From positions 248,001-312,000 of the forward strand of contig NC_014839.1 in the NCBI RefSeq assembly GCF_000175935.2: a stretch of DNA of 64,000 bases, read 5' to 3'. The position numbers and the translations under genes were made by a program. The DNA is from Pantoea sp. At-9b (GTDB taxonomy: Bacteria > Pseudomonadota > Gammaproteobacteria > Enterobacterales > Enterobacteriaceae). The notes beneath the pieces were generated by a model. The model saw nothing but the letters and a program-made list of their open reading frames with translations. It did no database searches and had not been told where the DNA came from. Of the stretch, positions 1 to 9,276 are shown piece by piece; position 1 is the first letter of the stretch, and the number at the start of each line of letters is the position of its first letter.

Positions 1-1510
1 GCATACCTGGAAAAGCGCCATTGTGGTAACTTAAGTCTGGATGATAATCATCGGCAGCTCTATAACGCAGGCGGTGCCAGAGCCCGACGGCGGTATGCAG
101 ATGGTGTGGTGAGGCTGACTGGCATGCCTGTTTTAATTCTCCCAGCAACGTCACCCACGGTTTCAGCGAAAACGCCGGATCAATGATGCTTTGTAACTGT
201 GTCAGCTCGTCGATCATCTGTTGTAGATACTGGTGTACGTCTAAGGGCAGTCTCTCTTCTGTGAGGAGTTGCTGCAGCCAGAGATAATGGATACGGGCAT
301 CGCGCAGTAAATTCTCTTCATCAACTTTATCCAGCGTATCCTCTTCCGTATGCCACCACCAGCCACCTCCGCTGCCGGGGGAGAGCGTAGACCGCACCGT
401 TTGGGTTTCACGTAACGCGAAGTGCAGTGGTATACCCACTCCCCAGAAAGATTGATCGGCACCTTTACCGAGTGGGGTGATACGATTGGCCTCATTTCCT
501 GTCACAGCCTGTAACGCCTGATTCAGCCATATCCTAGACTCGGCACCGCTGGCGTTAATCATCAGTTGATCTCCACCAAGACAGCCGGGCGAGTCTACAT
601 TTATATGCGCCACTGCATGATGCAGCAGTTCGGCGCGGTGACTATCGGCGTACCAGGCAGAACCGCCATAGCGGGCATTGGAATGGCCTGGCCACCAGGC
701 GATGCGTAACCCGCGTTGAAGTGGTTGTGGATGTCGGGCAAACGCCAGCGCCATTGCCAGACATAATGCGTTGCCTGTGGCGTTATCGGTTAGTCCCTGG
801 TGCCAGGAGTCATAGTGCGACGAGAGCAGCACGAATTCATCGCTGTTCCCTGGAATCTCCACCACAGGCAGGGAACAGGTTGCTACATGTTCGCGTACTT
901 CAGTGGTGATCCGGGCACGCAAAGATCGCTGCTGCAACAGAGCCAGCAATGCGTTTCCCTGTTGCTGATTGATGGAAATGACCGGAAGGCGAGGATAGCG
1001 CAGCGTATCTTCGGGCACCGGGCTTCCCCAGATGGGGCCAACGGTCTCTTCATGCAACGCCGTTTCCGGAGAACCCCAGACATGAATTAAACCTGCCGCA
1101 CCTGCCCGCATCAAACGTTGTACATAATCTTCAAAACCCTGATCGGCAATCACCAGCTTGCCGCGCACAGAGGCACTCCAGTCGGCAAAGGCGTTATCAG
1201 TGACAAATGACATCGCCTGGCTATCATAAAACAGCTCGGCCTCACACCCCTGAGGGCAGTGGGCCGAGAACGAACGGGTTTTCGCCTGAAAGCGTATATC
1301 CGGAAACGCGGGCAGGCTCAGGCTGGCGGTGAGTGGGTCACTCAGCCACAGCCGACAGCTTTCACGTTTACAGGGGATGCCCTGTTGTTCCAGCAATAAG
1401 CACAGTACATCTACGCTGCGTTCGGCATCTTCGCTGCCGGACAATCGATGGAGGTCAGCAAAGGCTTCCAGCAATTGTCGCATGATCGGTTGCCACTCAC
1501 TGAGTTGCAT
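1..1510 (-). CDS. M28-family zinc aminopeptidase-like protein (partial, runs off left edge)
   Basis: An open frame begins at the CAT at 1508-1510 (MQLSEWQP...) and stays open to base 1, about 503 residues, so the C-terminus is outside the window. Near residue 235 it has the M28 first metal-ligand motif (SSHYDSWHQGLTDNATGNA), with a PA-like region before it (VIADQGFEDYVQRLMRAGA) and the typical IAWWPGHSNARYGGSAWY segment after it. M28 enzymes release N-terminal residues from peptides using two zinc ions. There is no obvious signal peptide, so it is probably cytoplasmic. The start overlaps the 3' end of the binding-protein gene by 14 nt, which suggests translational coupling in one operon with the amidohydrolase. 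The substrate is unknown. Confidence 0.8.
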   Translation of the reverse strand, partial: MQLSEWQPIMRQLLEAFADLHRLSGSEDAERSVDVLCLLLEQQGIPCKRESCRLWLSDPLTASLSLPAFPDIRFQAKTRSFSAHCPQGCEAELFYDSQAMSFVTDNAFADWSASVRGKLVIADQGFEDYVQRLMRAGAAGLIHVWGSPETALHEETVGPIWGSPVPEDTLRYPRLPVISINQQQGNALLALLQQRSLRARITTEVREHVATCSLPVVEIPGNSDEFVLLSSHYDSWHQGLTDNATGNALCLAMALAFARHPQPLQRGLRIAWWPGHSNARYGGSAWYADSHRAELLHHAVAHINVDSPGCLGGDQLMINASGAESRIWLNQALQAVTGNEANRITPLGKGADQSFWGVGIPLHFALRETQTVRSTLSPGSGGGWWWHTEEDTLDKVDEENLLRDARIHYLWLQQLLTEERLPLDVHQYLQQMIDELTQLQSIIDPAFSLKPWVTLLGELKQACQSASPHHLHTAVGLWHRLRYRAADDYHPDLSYHNGAFPGM

Positions 1511-2300
1511 TGACCGGCTCCGTGCGGGTGACTTTCATCTCCAGATCACCAAAGTAATGCTGCTTAATCTTTTCCCAGGTACCATCGGCCATGACTTTCG
1601 CCAGCCCTTCATTTAGCAGCTTCTGCATTTTCTCATCGCCTTTACGCACCCCATAAGCTGAGCCGATGCTGAACAGCAGATCATCACGAACTTCCGGACC
1701 AGTAAGCGCAAAATCTTTGCCCTCCGGTTTATTGAGAAAACCATAGGTTACGGCTACCCCAGGACTTAATGCGCCATCCAGACGACCGGCCGCCAGGTCC
1801 TGATAAATCACATCCTGATCAGGGTACATCACCACATCCACACCTTTCGGAGCCCAGTATTTGTTGGCGTACATTTCCTGGATTGATCCCTGCTGCACGG
1901 CAATACGTTTACCCTGAAGCGACGTCACATCAGGCTGCAAATTGCTGCCCTTATGTGCGACCAGCTTGGTCGGTATATGGTAAATAAAATCACTGAAATC
2001 GATTGATTTCTGACGTTTGGCAGTGGCACCCAGCGGGGAGATGAAATCTACCTTACGCGCCATCAATGACGGAATCTCGGCATCAAAGCTGCTGACGACA
2101 TATTCGCACTTTACCTGCACCGCTTTACACACGGCATTGGTGATGTCAATTTCAAACCCAGTGGGTGTCCCTGCAGCATCGCGATACTGAAATGGTGGAT
2201 AACTGAGATCCGCTCCGACGCGCAACGTTTCACCGGCCGCCAGCGCCTGAGCACTCAGCGCCATCGTCATAACAGTTAACAGGGTTACAGCAGACTTCAT
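1497..2300 (-). CDS. ABC transporter periplasmic amino-acid-type substrate-binding protein (SBP_bac_3)
   Basis: 267 residues. The signal peptide ends near residue 21 (MALSAQALA|AGETL). The mature part has the family-3 solute-binding signature: LRVGADLSYPPFQYRD, then PTGFEIDITNAVCKAV, and a C-terminal KMQKLLNEGLAKVMADGTWEKI. These proteins capture polar amino acids or opines in the periplasm and pass them to a permease; no permease or ATPase gene is visible here and they may lie to the left. The start overlaps the M20 stop by 4 nt (ATGA), and the M28 peptidase overlaps its 3' end, so the three are probably one operon that takes up and hydrolyses an amino-acid conjugate. Confidence 0.85.
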   Translation of the reverse strand: MKSAVTLLTVMTMALSAQALAAGETLRVGADLSYPPFQYRDAAGTPTGFEIDITNAVCKAVQVKCEYVVSSFDAEIPSLMARKVDFISPLGATAKRQKSIDFSDFIYHIPTKLVAHKGSNLQPDVTSLQGKRIAVQQGSIQEMYANKYWAPKGVDVVMYPDQDVIYQDLAAGRLDGALSPGVAVTYGFLNKPEGKDFALTGPEVRDDLLFSIGSAYGVRKGDEKMQKLLNEGLAKVMADGTWEKIKQHYFGDLEMKVTRTEPVNATQ

Positions 2301-3472
2301 TGGGCTTCTCCAGTTTTCCAGGCAGTAAATTCATCGCGCACCCTTTGTAGTGATGCGGGGTCGAGCAAATCAATCACAGTCATTGCCAAAGCTTTGGCAG
2401 CATTCAGCATCGCTTCGTGACCGGCGGTCGAGTCGGCAGCGGCGGCAAATTCCGGCGTATGTGGCACCACATCGCCAATCCGTAGATATGGATGTATGGC
2501 CGCAGTGATTTGACTCACGTTACCGATATCTGAGGATCCCACCCCCCCGCGTTGTGGTGCTGCATCAGCGCTGAGCCCCAGTTGTTCGATATTGCGCTGG
2601 AACAGCCCGGCCAGCGCCAGATTGTTATTTCGTTCGGCGTAAGTCAGGCCCTGTTCAATCTCCAGACGCGCACCACTCATGGCCGCGGCAGCTGAAGCGG
2701 CAGAAAATACTTTCTGTCGCACGGATTCCAGGGCGCCTACGGTCGATGCGCGCAGAAGAAACTTCGCTTCCGCATAGGCCGGTACAATGTTGGTAGCACT
2801 GCCGCCATGCGTAATGATGCCGTGCACCCGCACATCATCAGTAAAGAACTGACGTAGGGCGTTAATGCCAACAAAGGTCTGGATGACGCCATCCAGTGCG
2901 CTGATACCAAGATGGGGCGCCGAAGCGGCATGTGCGGCTTTACCATAGAACTTAAACACCGCATCGACACAGGCCAGTGCGCCGCGCGTCATCATGTTTT
3001 TCTCTCGAGGATGGAACATCATCACAGCGTCGGCACTGGCAAACACTCCGGCATCCGCCATAATAATTTTTCCACCGCCTTCCTCCTCGGCCGGTGTTCC
3101 CATGACTTCCAGACTTCCCCGGGTAAAGGTACCACTGTTCACCAGAGCCAGCGCAGCCGCAACCGAGGCGGTGCCAATCAGATTGTGTCCACACGCGTGT
3201 CCCAATTCAGGCAACGCGTCATACTCAGCCAGCAAAATCAGTCGAGGGCCGGGGTGACCAGTGTCAAAGCGGGCGCAGAATGCCGTCTCCAGGCCAGCCA
3301 GAGGTTGTGTGAGCGTAAAACCTGCCGCTGCCAACGGTGCTTGCAAACGTTGCGCCGCGCGATGTTCGTTAAAGCTTAGCTCCGGATCGCGATGAATCTC
3401 ATGGGCAAGGCCACACATCGTCTCTCGGATCTTCTCTACCGCATAAATAATTTTTTGTTTCTGCTCATTCAT
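2297..3472 (-). CDS. M20-family amidohydrolase (N-acyl amino acid / AbgB-like)
   Basis: 391 residues, usual for the M20D amidohydrolase group. The metal-binding pattern is visible: HACGHN near residue 98 and GTPAEEEGGG near residue 130, followed by the dimerisation domain (HAASAPHLGISALDGV). The family hydrolyses amide bonds of N-acyl or aryl amino acids in the cytosol. It is the first gene of a minus-strand operon with a binding protein and an M28 peptidase, and is divergent from a LysR gene 171 bp away. That arrangement is common for LysR-controlled catabolic genes. The exact substrate cannot be read from the sequence. Confidence 0.85.
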   Translation of the reverse strand: MNEQKQKIIYAVEKIRETMCGLAHEIHRDPELSFNEHRAAQRLQAPLAAAGFTLTQPLAGLETAFCARFDTGHPGPRLILLAEYDALPELGHACGHNLIGTASVAAALALVNSGTFTRGSLEVMGTPAEEEGGGKIIMADAGVFASADAVMMFHPREKNMMTRGALACVDAVFKFYGKAAHAASAPHLGISALDGVIQTFVGINALRQFFTDDVRVHGIITHGGSATNIVPAYAEAKFLLRASTVGALESVRQKVFSAASAAAAMSGARLEIEQGLTYAERNNNLALAGLFQRNIEQLGLSADAAPQRGGVGSSDIGNVSQITAAIHPYLRIGDVVPHTPEFAAAADSTAGHEAMLNAAKALAMTVIDLLDPASLQRVRDEFTAWKTGEAQ

Positions 3473-3560
3473 GGTGCAGCATGCGCTCCATTGACACCAA
3501 ACTGGTGCGTCTAATGTGTTGAATTAAATCCTGTTATTCAGATATACCGCGCTTTAACCT

Positions 3561-3582
3561 AAAAGCCCAATTGAGCTTTTTT
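3561..3582. promoter_or_regulatory. Hairpin plus T-run in the divergent LysR/amidohydrolase intergenic region
   Basis: The 171-bp gap 3473-3643 separates two divergent genes and must hold both promoters. Inside it AAAAGC (3561-3566) and GCTTTT (3575-3580) form a 6-bp stem with an 8-nt loop followed by T's, resembling a weak plus-strand terminator or attenuator in the LysR leader. No clear LysR operator (T-N11-A with long arms) was recognised. Confidence 0.3.
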
Positions 3583-3643
3583 ATTACTTGCGTCTGACTG
3601 GCAAAAAATATTTTATGGATATGGGCAAACAGGGAAAGCTGAG

Positions 3644-4498
3644 ATGAACGAGAAAGACTGGCTGATTATCTTTACTGTCTGGCAGCAGCAAAATATCACG
3701 CGAGCTGCAGAGCAGCTCTACACCTCACAGCCGGCACTGAGCTATCGGCTTAAGCAGATTGAACGCAAGCTGAATGTGCAGTTGTTCGAGGAGAGTGGGC
3801 GCAGTCTGATCTTCAGCGCGCAGGGGCGTTACCTGGCACAGCATGCCGCCAAAATGTTGCAAGAGTCGCAGCAGTTGCGACAAACGTTGCATAGCCTCAG
3901 CCAGCCACGGCAGGGTGAGTTACGTATTGGTGTCACCAGCAACTATGCTGCCTATCGATTACCTGAAATTCTCGCGCGTTTCAGCGAGGAGCATGGTGGC
4001 ATTCGCGTCAATCTGGTGAGTGGTTTGAGCGAAGAGATGTATCAAAAACTCCAGCGTGATGAAGTCCACGTGGCATTGGTCAAGGATGACTATCATTGGC
4101 GCGATGGTAAACGTCTGGTGGACCTTGATGATTACTGGCTGGTGAGCCAGCAGCCACTCGACCTGCGATTATTACCCCAGCTGCCGCAAATCCGCATCAA
4201 CCACGGTGGACATATCACTCATTTGATCGAGCGCTGGTGGAATGCCAACTTTAACCTGGCACCCCGTGTGGCGATGCAGGTCGACAAACTGGAGGTATGT
4301 CTGGCTATGGTTGAACGTGGTCTGGGTTATGCGATTGTTTCGAGCTACCAGCCGTTGTCCGAACACCTTTGGTGTCAGCCATTGCAGGTAGCGGGTGAGC
4401 CATTAAAAAGCCGCACCTGGCTGCTGTATCAGCATGTTAGTAGAGATGCGTCGGTGATTATGCCCTTTGTCGAGATGTTCCCCGACCTGGACCTGTAA
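3644..4498 (+). CDS. LysR-family transcriptional regulator (of the divergent amidohydrolase operon)
   Basis: 284 residues. The N-terminal winged HTH is typical: VWQQQNITRAAEQLYTSQPA then LSYRLKQIERKLNVQLFEE at residues 12-50. The effector-binding domain follows from about residue 90 (GELRIGVTSNYAAYRLP). The C-terminal part (DKLEVCLAMVERGLGYAIVSS) fits the family. It lies divergent to the M20/SBP/M28 operon, so by the usual LysR rule it likely controls that operon and itself. A GCTGAGATG context gives only a modest ribosome-binding site, but no upstream in-frame start is better. Confidence 0.88.
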   Translation: MNEKDWLIIFTVWQQQNITRAAEQLYTSQPALSYRLKQIERKLNVQLFEESGRSLIFSAQGRYLAQHAAKMLQESQQLRQTLHSLSQPRQGELRIGVTSNYAAYRLPEILARFSEEHGGIRVNLVSGLSEEMYQKLQRDEVHVALVKDDYHWRDGKRLVDLDDYWLVSQQPLDLRLLPQLPQIRINHGGHITHLIERWWNANFNLAPRVAMQVDKLEVCLAMVERGLGYAIVSSYQPLSEHLWCQPLQVAGEPLKSRTWLLYQHVSRDASVIMPFVEMFPDLDL

Positions 4499-4704
4499 TG
4501 CAGTCGCGTGGTCTTTTTGAATTTTCACCGCGGGGAAATAACGCTAACCGTATGATAAACAATAATTACATAGAGGATTTTCAGCCTGAAAACTCCATGC
4601 TGAATACCTGTGTTCGCCCAGAAGAGACAATGTGACATCTCATTCCGTTAAGATAAATCCAATATGAAAGAAAAAATCCAGTTTCAGGGTGTTTTACCGG
4701 AAAA

Positions 4705-4738
4705 TTGGCAGGTATCGACTTTTTGTGTATCATGCCAA
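4705..4738 (+). promoter_or_regulatory. parA promoter with flanking TTGGCA/TGCCAA inverted repeat
   Basis: TTGGCA at 4705-4710, exactly 17 nt, then TATCAT at 4728-4733: a good sigma-70 promoter. TTGGCA is repeated inverted as TGCCAA at 4733-4738, so the promoter sits inside an inverted repeat, as expected for autorepression by P1-type ParA. Transcription would start near 4740, which rules out the in-frame starts at 4705 and 4732 and supports ATG 4762. Confidence 0.5.
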
Positions 4739-4761
4739 AAAATCATATTCTTGAGGATGTT

Positions 4762-5964
4762 ATGAGACGCGACTATGGCGATGTGCTGGAAACAGCCAAG
4801 CGAGCGCACAGTCTGTTGCAGGGACTGAGCAACCATATTGAACAACAACGTGCTGAATTCAATCAGACTGGCTACTACCAGAGCTGGTCACGTAACGCGG
4901 TGGCTAACTTCCCTTTATTGAGTAAGCATGCGGTGGTGGCTGCAATCGGTGATATGGAATCTGCGGGTTACGAGTTTGGCAAAAAGCAGACTGGTAGCAC
5001 CTCTCAGTATGCGCTGAGTTTGCAAAACGTCATCGATATCTATCAGCATCGCAATGTCCCGAAATACAGAGACAAGCATAAAGGCCCGTTTGTGGTGTTC
5101 GTGGTCAATCTCAAAGGCGGGGTATCTAAAACGGTCAGTACTGTGACGCTGGCTCACGGCATGCGTGCCCATCCGGCCCTGCTATATAACGATTTACGCA
5201 TCCTGGTTATCGATCTCGATCCGCAGGCGTCCAGTACCATGTTTTTAAGCCATAAAGACAGCATCGGTTCAAAAGCAGAAACCGCCGCTCAGGCTATGTT
5301 GAATGATCTCGGACGTGACCAGCTGCGCAGTGAATTTATTCAGCCAACGGTAATGCCGGGTGTGGATGTAATGCCTGCATCGATAGATGACGGTTTTGTC
5401 GCCAGTGACTGGGACGCGCTGGTGCAGCAGTATCTGCCGGGTGTCGCGCCATCGGAAGTGCTGCGTCGCAATGTAATTGACCGCCTGGCTGACGACTATG
5501 ATTTTATCTTCGTCGACACTGGACCTCATCTTGACTCCTTCATGCTGAACGCCATTGCTGCCAGTGACATTCTGCTGACGCCAACACCGCCTGCACAAGT
5601 CGATTTTCACTCAACTATGAAATATCTTACCCGTCTGCCCGAGATGCTTGAGCGGATTGAGAAAGAGGGCGTGGAACCTCGCCTGAAAGCGAACATAGGC
5701 TTTATGTCTAAGATGACAACCAAACATGATCATCTCACTTCGCAAAGTTACGCCCGTGAGGTCTTTACCAAATCGATGTTGGATGCATCACTACCACGGC
5801 TCGATGGTTTCGAACGTTGTGGAGAGTCCTTTGACACGGTAATAAGTGCTAACCCCATTTCATATCCGGGCAGTGCCGATGCACTGAGAAAAGCTAAGTA
5901 TGAAGCAGAGCAGTTCTCCCGCGCTGTTTTCGATCGAATTGAATACATCAGGAGCACACTGTGA
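4762..5964 (+). CDS. parA: P1-type plasmid partition ATPase ParA
   Basis: 400 residues with start ATG 4762, preceded by GAGGA six bases upstream and downstream of the predicted promoter; P1 ParA is about 398. The deviant Walker A box is LKGGVSKTVST near residue 116, the A' motif is LVIDLDPQASSTMF, and the Walker B-like segment is DFIFVDTGPHLDS. The N-terminal helical and winged-HTH part (about residues 1-100) marks a type Ia ParA that also represses its own operon. It binds DNA non-specifically and drives segregation of ParB-parS complexes. parB follows with a GTGA overlap. The strong similarity to P1 ParA (for example RLDGFERCGESFDTVISANP) is recalled family knowledge plus visible sequence. 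Confidence 0.95.
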   Translation: MRRDYGDVLETAKRAHSLLQGLSNHIEQQRAEFNQTGYYQSWSRNAVANFPLLSKHAVVAAIGDMESAGYEFGKKQTGSTSQYALSLQNVIDIYQHRNVPKYRDKHKGPFVVFVVNLKGGVSKTVSTVTLAHGMRAHPALLYNDLRILVIDLDPQASSTMFLSHKDSIGSKAETAAQAMLNDLGRDQLRSEFIQPTVMPGVDVMPASIDDGFVASDWDALVQQYLPGVAPSEVLRRNVIDRLADDYDFIFVDTGPHLDSFMLNAIAASDILLTPTPPAQVDFHSTMKYLTRLPEMLERIEKEGVEPRLKANIGFMSKMTTKHDHLTSQSYAREVFTKSMLDASLPRLDGFERCGESFDTVISANPISYPGSADALRKAKYEAEQFSRAVFDRIEYIRSTL

Positions 5965-6950
5965 GTACACATAAAACGGTACAACGTATTGGCCGTACAA
6001 TGGGACAGACGGCTATCGCCAGCTTTATTGACAACAATAATGCCTCGCGCACGTTTACCCTTAAATCTGGAAAGAGCGCTACCTTTACCCGGCAACTGAT
6101 CCCACATGACGATATTGCATCGCGCACCTATGTCGATGCACAGGTCAATGGCCGCGATCAGACCACATTGACTGAAGCGTCGGTGAGGGATATCACGCGC
6201 ACCATCGGTCTACAACAATTCTTTCCGGCGATTGGTCGTCAGAAAGATGGTCGTATCGAGATAATGGATGGTTCACGGCGCCGTGCCGCCTGCCTGTTTG
6301 CGGGTGCCAGCCTAGAAGTGCTGGTCACCAGTGATGAACTGGATATTGGTGATGCGCGTCAACTTGCGGCAGACATTCAGACGGCGAAAGAACATAACCT
6401 GCGTGAATTGGGGCTGCGTTTTGCACTTATGAACCAAAATGGAATGAGTAAAAGCGACATCGCAAAAGCTGAGGGGATCTCCAACGCCAAAGTGACACGC
6501 GCCTTTCAGGCCGCATCCGTTCCGGCGGAACTGATCGCGTTATTTCCAGTGGTTTCGGAACTGACACTTCCGGATTATCAGCTGCTGCTGGATGTGACTG
6601 ACAATGCCAGAGCCGAAAGCGTCGAAATCAGCGATGTCGCTGAGCAAGTACTCAGGCTTATAAATGAGAATTCGCAGCAGGTCAGCACCGCCGATGAACA
6701 GAAGAATCAGATCCTCGGCCATTTCCGTGTGGCAAGACGTAACCTCGTGCCGCCAAAGCCCAAAACCCTGGTAACGGAAAAACTGGCCGATTTTGAAGAC
6801 CGCAATATCCAGGCCCGGCGGAAAGTGAGCGCAGAAAAACGTTCTGTCAGCTATGAATTTGTGCGTTTACCTAAGGACACCGTTGACCAGATTGAAGGTG
6901 CAATCAGGGAAATCCTGCGAAGTGTGAAAGGCGCAAAAATTAGAGAGTGA
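5961..6950 (+). CDS. parB: P1-type plasmid partition protein ParB
   Basis: 329 residues starting at GTG 5961, which overlaps the parA stop (GTGA) and has AGGAG eight bases upstream. P1 ParB is 333 residues. The ParB/Spo0J core is visible: QQFFPAIGRQKDGRIEIMDG and SRRRAACLFAGA near residue 95, and the central helix-turn-helix SKSDIAKAEGISNAKVTRAF near residue 160. A C-terminal dimerisation domain with a basic stretch follows (RNIQARRKVSAEKRSVSYEF). It binds parS, probably the inverted repeat about 140 bp downstream, and stimulates ParA. Confidence 0.95.
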   Translation: MSTHKTVQRIGRTMGQTAIASFIDNNNASRTFTLKSGKSATFTRQLIPHDDIASRTYVDAQVNGRDQTTLTEASVRDITRTIGLQQFFPAIGRQKDGRIEIMDGSRRRAACLFAGASLEVLVTSDELDIGDARQLAADIQTAKEHNLRELGLRFALMNQNGMSKSDIAKAEGISNAKVTRAFQAASVPAELIALFPVVSELTLPDYQLLLDVTDNARAESVEISDVAEQVLRLINENSQQVSTADEQKNQILGHFRVARRNLVPPKPKTLVTEKLADFEDRNIQARRKVSAEKRSVSYEFVRLPKDTVDQIEGAIREILRSVKGAKIRE

Positions 6951-7090
6951 CAGCGTGGTGTTATGCTTAGTGCTGACAGGGGGATGAAATAGCAGAAGGA
7001 TCATCACTGAGATGAACACGCACCTGAATGCACCCAGACCCAGTGTACTGAGATAGTTATAAATTCTGCGTTGTGTGGGCTTGATACAAA

Positions 7091-7159
7091 GGAATAAAGA
7101 ATAGTGCATCGGAACTTATTAGCAATGCATCCCGATTCAGATTGCACTATTTCTATTCC
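7091..7159. repeat. Candidate parS centromere (inverted repeat downstream of parB)
   Basis: GGAATAAAGAATAGTGCA (7091-7108) is repeated inverted as TGCACTATTTCTATTCC (7143-7159) with one single-base gap, across a 34-bp centre. Position just 3' of parB is where P1 parS lies, and P1 parS likewise has ParB boxes on two arms around an IHF-bent centre. The boxes here do not match P1 heptamers, so specificity would differ. Function is inferred from position and symmetry. Confidence 0.5.
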
Positions 7160-7294
7160 TTGCGTGCTGTGATTGATATTGTTTACAACAGACTGAAATG
7201 TATCTTCTGTAAATCAAGTCATAGAAGTCATCCTGACCAGCTCCCCGTTGATTAATACACCGCGATGTTAGTAATGTCTTCAGAATGCTCCTCC

Positions 7295-8512
7295 TGACCC
7301 AAAATCCCGCGCCCTTAAGAAACAGAATTCCGGCATTATCTACACTCCCTGTATGGAGGTGGTTCTGTTGAAAAAATCACGATTTACCGAAAAGCAGATT
7401 GTTTTGCCCTGAAGCAGGTCGAACTAGGGACGTTCGTGCCAGAGGTTTGTCGTAATCTGGTATTTCTGATGCCACGTTATTTATATATGGCGGGATTTCT
7501 CCTTCAGAACTGAAGCACATGCGGCAGCTTGAGGAAGAGAATCTCAGGACGAAGAAGCTGGTTGCCGATCTGAGCCTCGACAAAGCCATGCTGCAGGATG
7601 TGCTGGCAAAAAAGAACTGGCGCTTGCGCACATGTGCGAATGGTTCCGGGACCGGCAGACACGCTACTGGGCCAGCTAGAGGCAGGCCTGTTTTGTACTA
7701 TAGGTTGGCCGCAGCTCTTTCCACTACCATTCTGTGGTGGCAGACGACAGTGCACTACACCTTCGTATCAGGGAGATCACGGAAACCCGTGTGGATTACG
7801 GATACCGGCGGGTTCACATCCAGCTCAGACTGGAAGGCTGCGGGGTAATCATAAACGTATTTATCGATTCTACAGCGAGCAGGGTCTGTCCCTGCGTCTC
7901 AAACTGCCACGCCGGAATAAATCGGCACAGCGTCGATAAACCCAACCTCAAGGGTTGTTCCGAATCATGTCAGGGGTATGGACATTACTCTGACGCATTA
8001 TTTGACGGGCATCGGTTACGTCTGTAGACAGTAATCGAACACTAAACGCGCGAAGGTCTGGGAGGATCTGCGTGGGCCAGAATCTGCGCTCAACGGAGGT
8101 TGCAGAGATGCTGAACACCATTGCGCTAAGACGTCATTTACCACAGTTGCTGAGAACAGATAACGGCTCTGAATTTGCAGGAAAAATGCTGGACAAATGG
8201 GAGTATGGTCGAGGGATCAGTATATACTTCTCACGATCGGGAACACCAACGGACAATGCCACGGAGGAGTCGTTCAACGGCAGGCTGCGACAGGAATACC
8301 TGAACGAAAACTGGTTCATGTCCCTGTAGGATGCGCGGTGCAAAATCGAGGCTTTGCGCATACAATATAATCAGAGACGTTTCCATTCTGCACTGGGCTG
8401 GATGACGCCATCTGAATTTGCTGAGGAGTCTGCCGGTTGCCAGAATAATATGCAGCCAACATGAAACCGGTTATTCCTGATTACGGCTGGACCATATTCG
8501 GGGTCAGGGTCA
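7295..8512 (+). mobile_element. Decayed IS3-family insertion sequence
   Basis: About 1.2 kb bounded by TGACCC at 7295 and GGGTCAGGGTCA at 8501-8512, imperfect terminal repeats. Inside are recognisable OrfA and OrfB remnants of an IS3-family transposase on the plus strand. Flanks (CTCC and CCAA) show no target-site duplication, so the insertion is old or rearranged. It sits directly after the partition locus. Confidence 0.7.
7368..8464 (+). pseudogene. IS3-family transposase OrfA/OrfB remnant
   Basis: OrfA begins KKSRFTEKQIV at the TTG 7368 and then loses frame; a later piece reads MRQLEEENLRTKKLVADLSL and DKAMLQDVLAKK (from 7519). OrfB pieces appear in different frames: ITETRVDYGYRRVHIQLRLE (about 7770), RIYRFYSEQGLSLRLKLPRR, then the DDE core LPQLLRTDNGSEFAGKML and GTPTDNATEESFNGRLRQ (8130-8300). 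An in-frame TAG at 8327 precedes the C-terminal YNQRRFHSALGWMTPSEFAE. Several frameshifts and stops make transposition impossible. Confidence 0.85.
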
Positions 8513-9276
8513 CCAAACAACATTATTAACTGAACGTTGTATCTAATACTGTGGGCAGGTCAGATTTTAAATCCATTTCGGAATTTAAGTGAGAGACAGA
8601 GGCTTTATGCGTGATGCATGAATGTGATGTATGCTAAGTTGATTAGTCTTATGTTCGTTTTCTCGGGTGGAATGAAGTGGATCTGATTGGGCTGTAGTTG
8701 TGATTCTATTTTTCCTAATGCTCTGTCATTGGTTTTAATAGCATGAAAGGGTTTTATATAAATAACATATATTGCAGACATTTAAGTTAAGTAGGTTCTC
8801 GCATGGTGAGACTAATTATAATCCTGGTCAAGAAATTAACTGTTAAAATAGACATGGATGAAGGGGGGGGAATAGATAGTTTATGGGTTTAAAGACGCAA
8901 CATTAACGGTTTTGTTTTAAACAATTGATTTTATTTGTTTTTATCCGTTACTTGTAGGGCAATGTAAAGGATGCTATTTTTTTGTTGAATGTAACCCGGA
9001 ATTGTTAGGGTGTGTTGTTTTAATGCATCATCCAACAGGTTGTTTAATAAAATTAAAGTGAAAGAGCAGGTGAAGCCCGGTGTTAAAAATGCCATGCATA
9101 ATGGTAGATGGGATTCAACGTCCTCTGAAGAGGTGTTTTGTTTTCGGCATTTTACTTTTTATAAATAACATATGCCGAATAAATTATAATCGCTCAAACA
9201 TCAATCGGTTATACTCCCGCTATCTGCCATAGAGGCAGTCATAAAATAATGTCTAAAATTATTCGGGAGTTGGTTT
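8513..9276. other. AT-rich gene-free stretch
   Basis: No reading frame of coding character and no recognisable RNA gene in this 0.76-kb AT-rich segment. It supplies the upstream region of the MetQ-like gene; a strong ribosome-binding site (CGGGAG) ends it. No clear MetJ box repeat (AGACGTCT-like) was found by eye. Confidence 0.5.

Noticed and set aside
721..1090. Plus-strand frames opposite the M28 peptidase
   Set aside because: They overlap antisense to a long, well-conserved peptidase frame and have no domain or ribosome-binding site.
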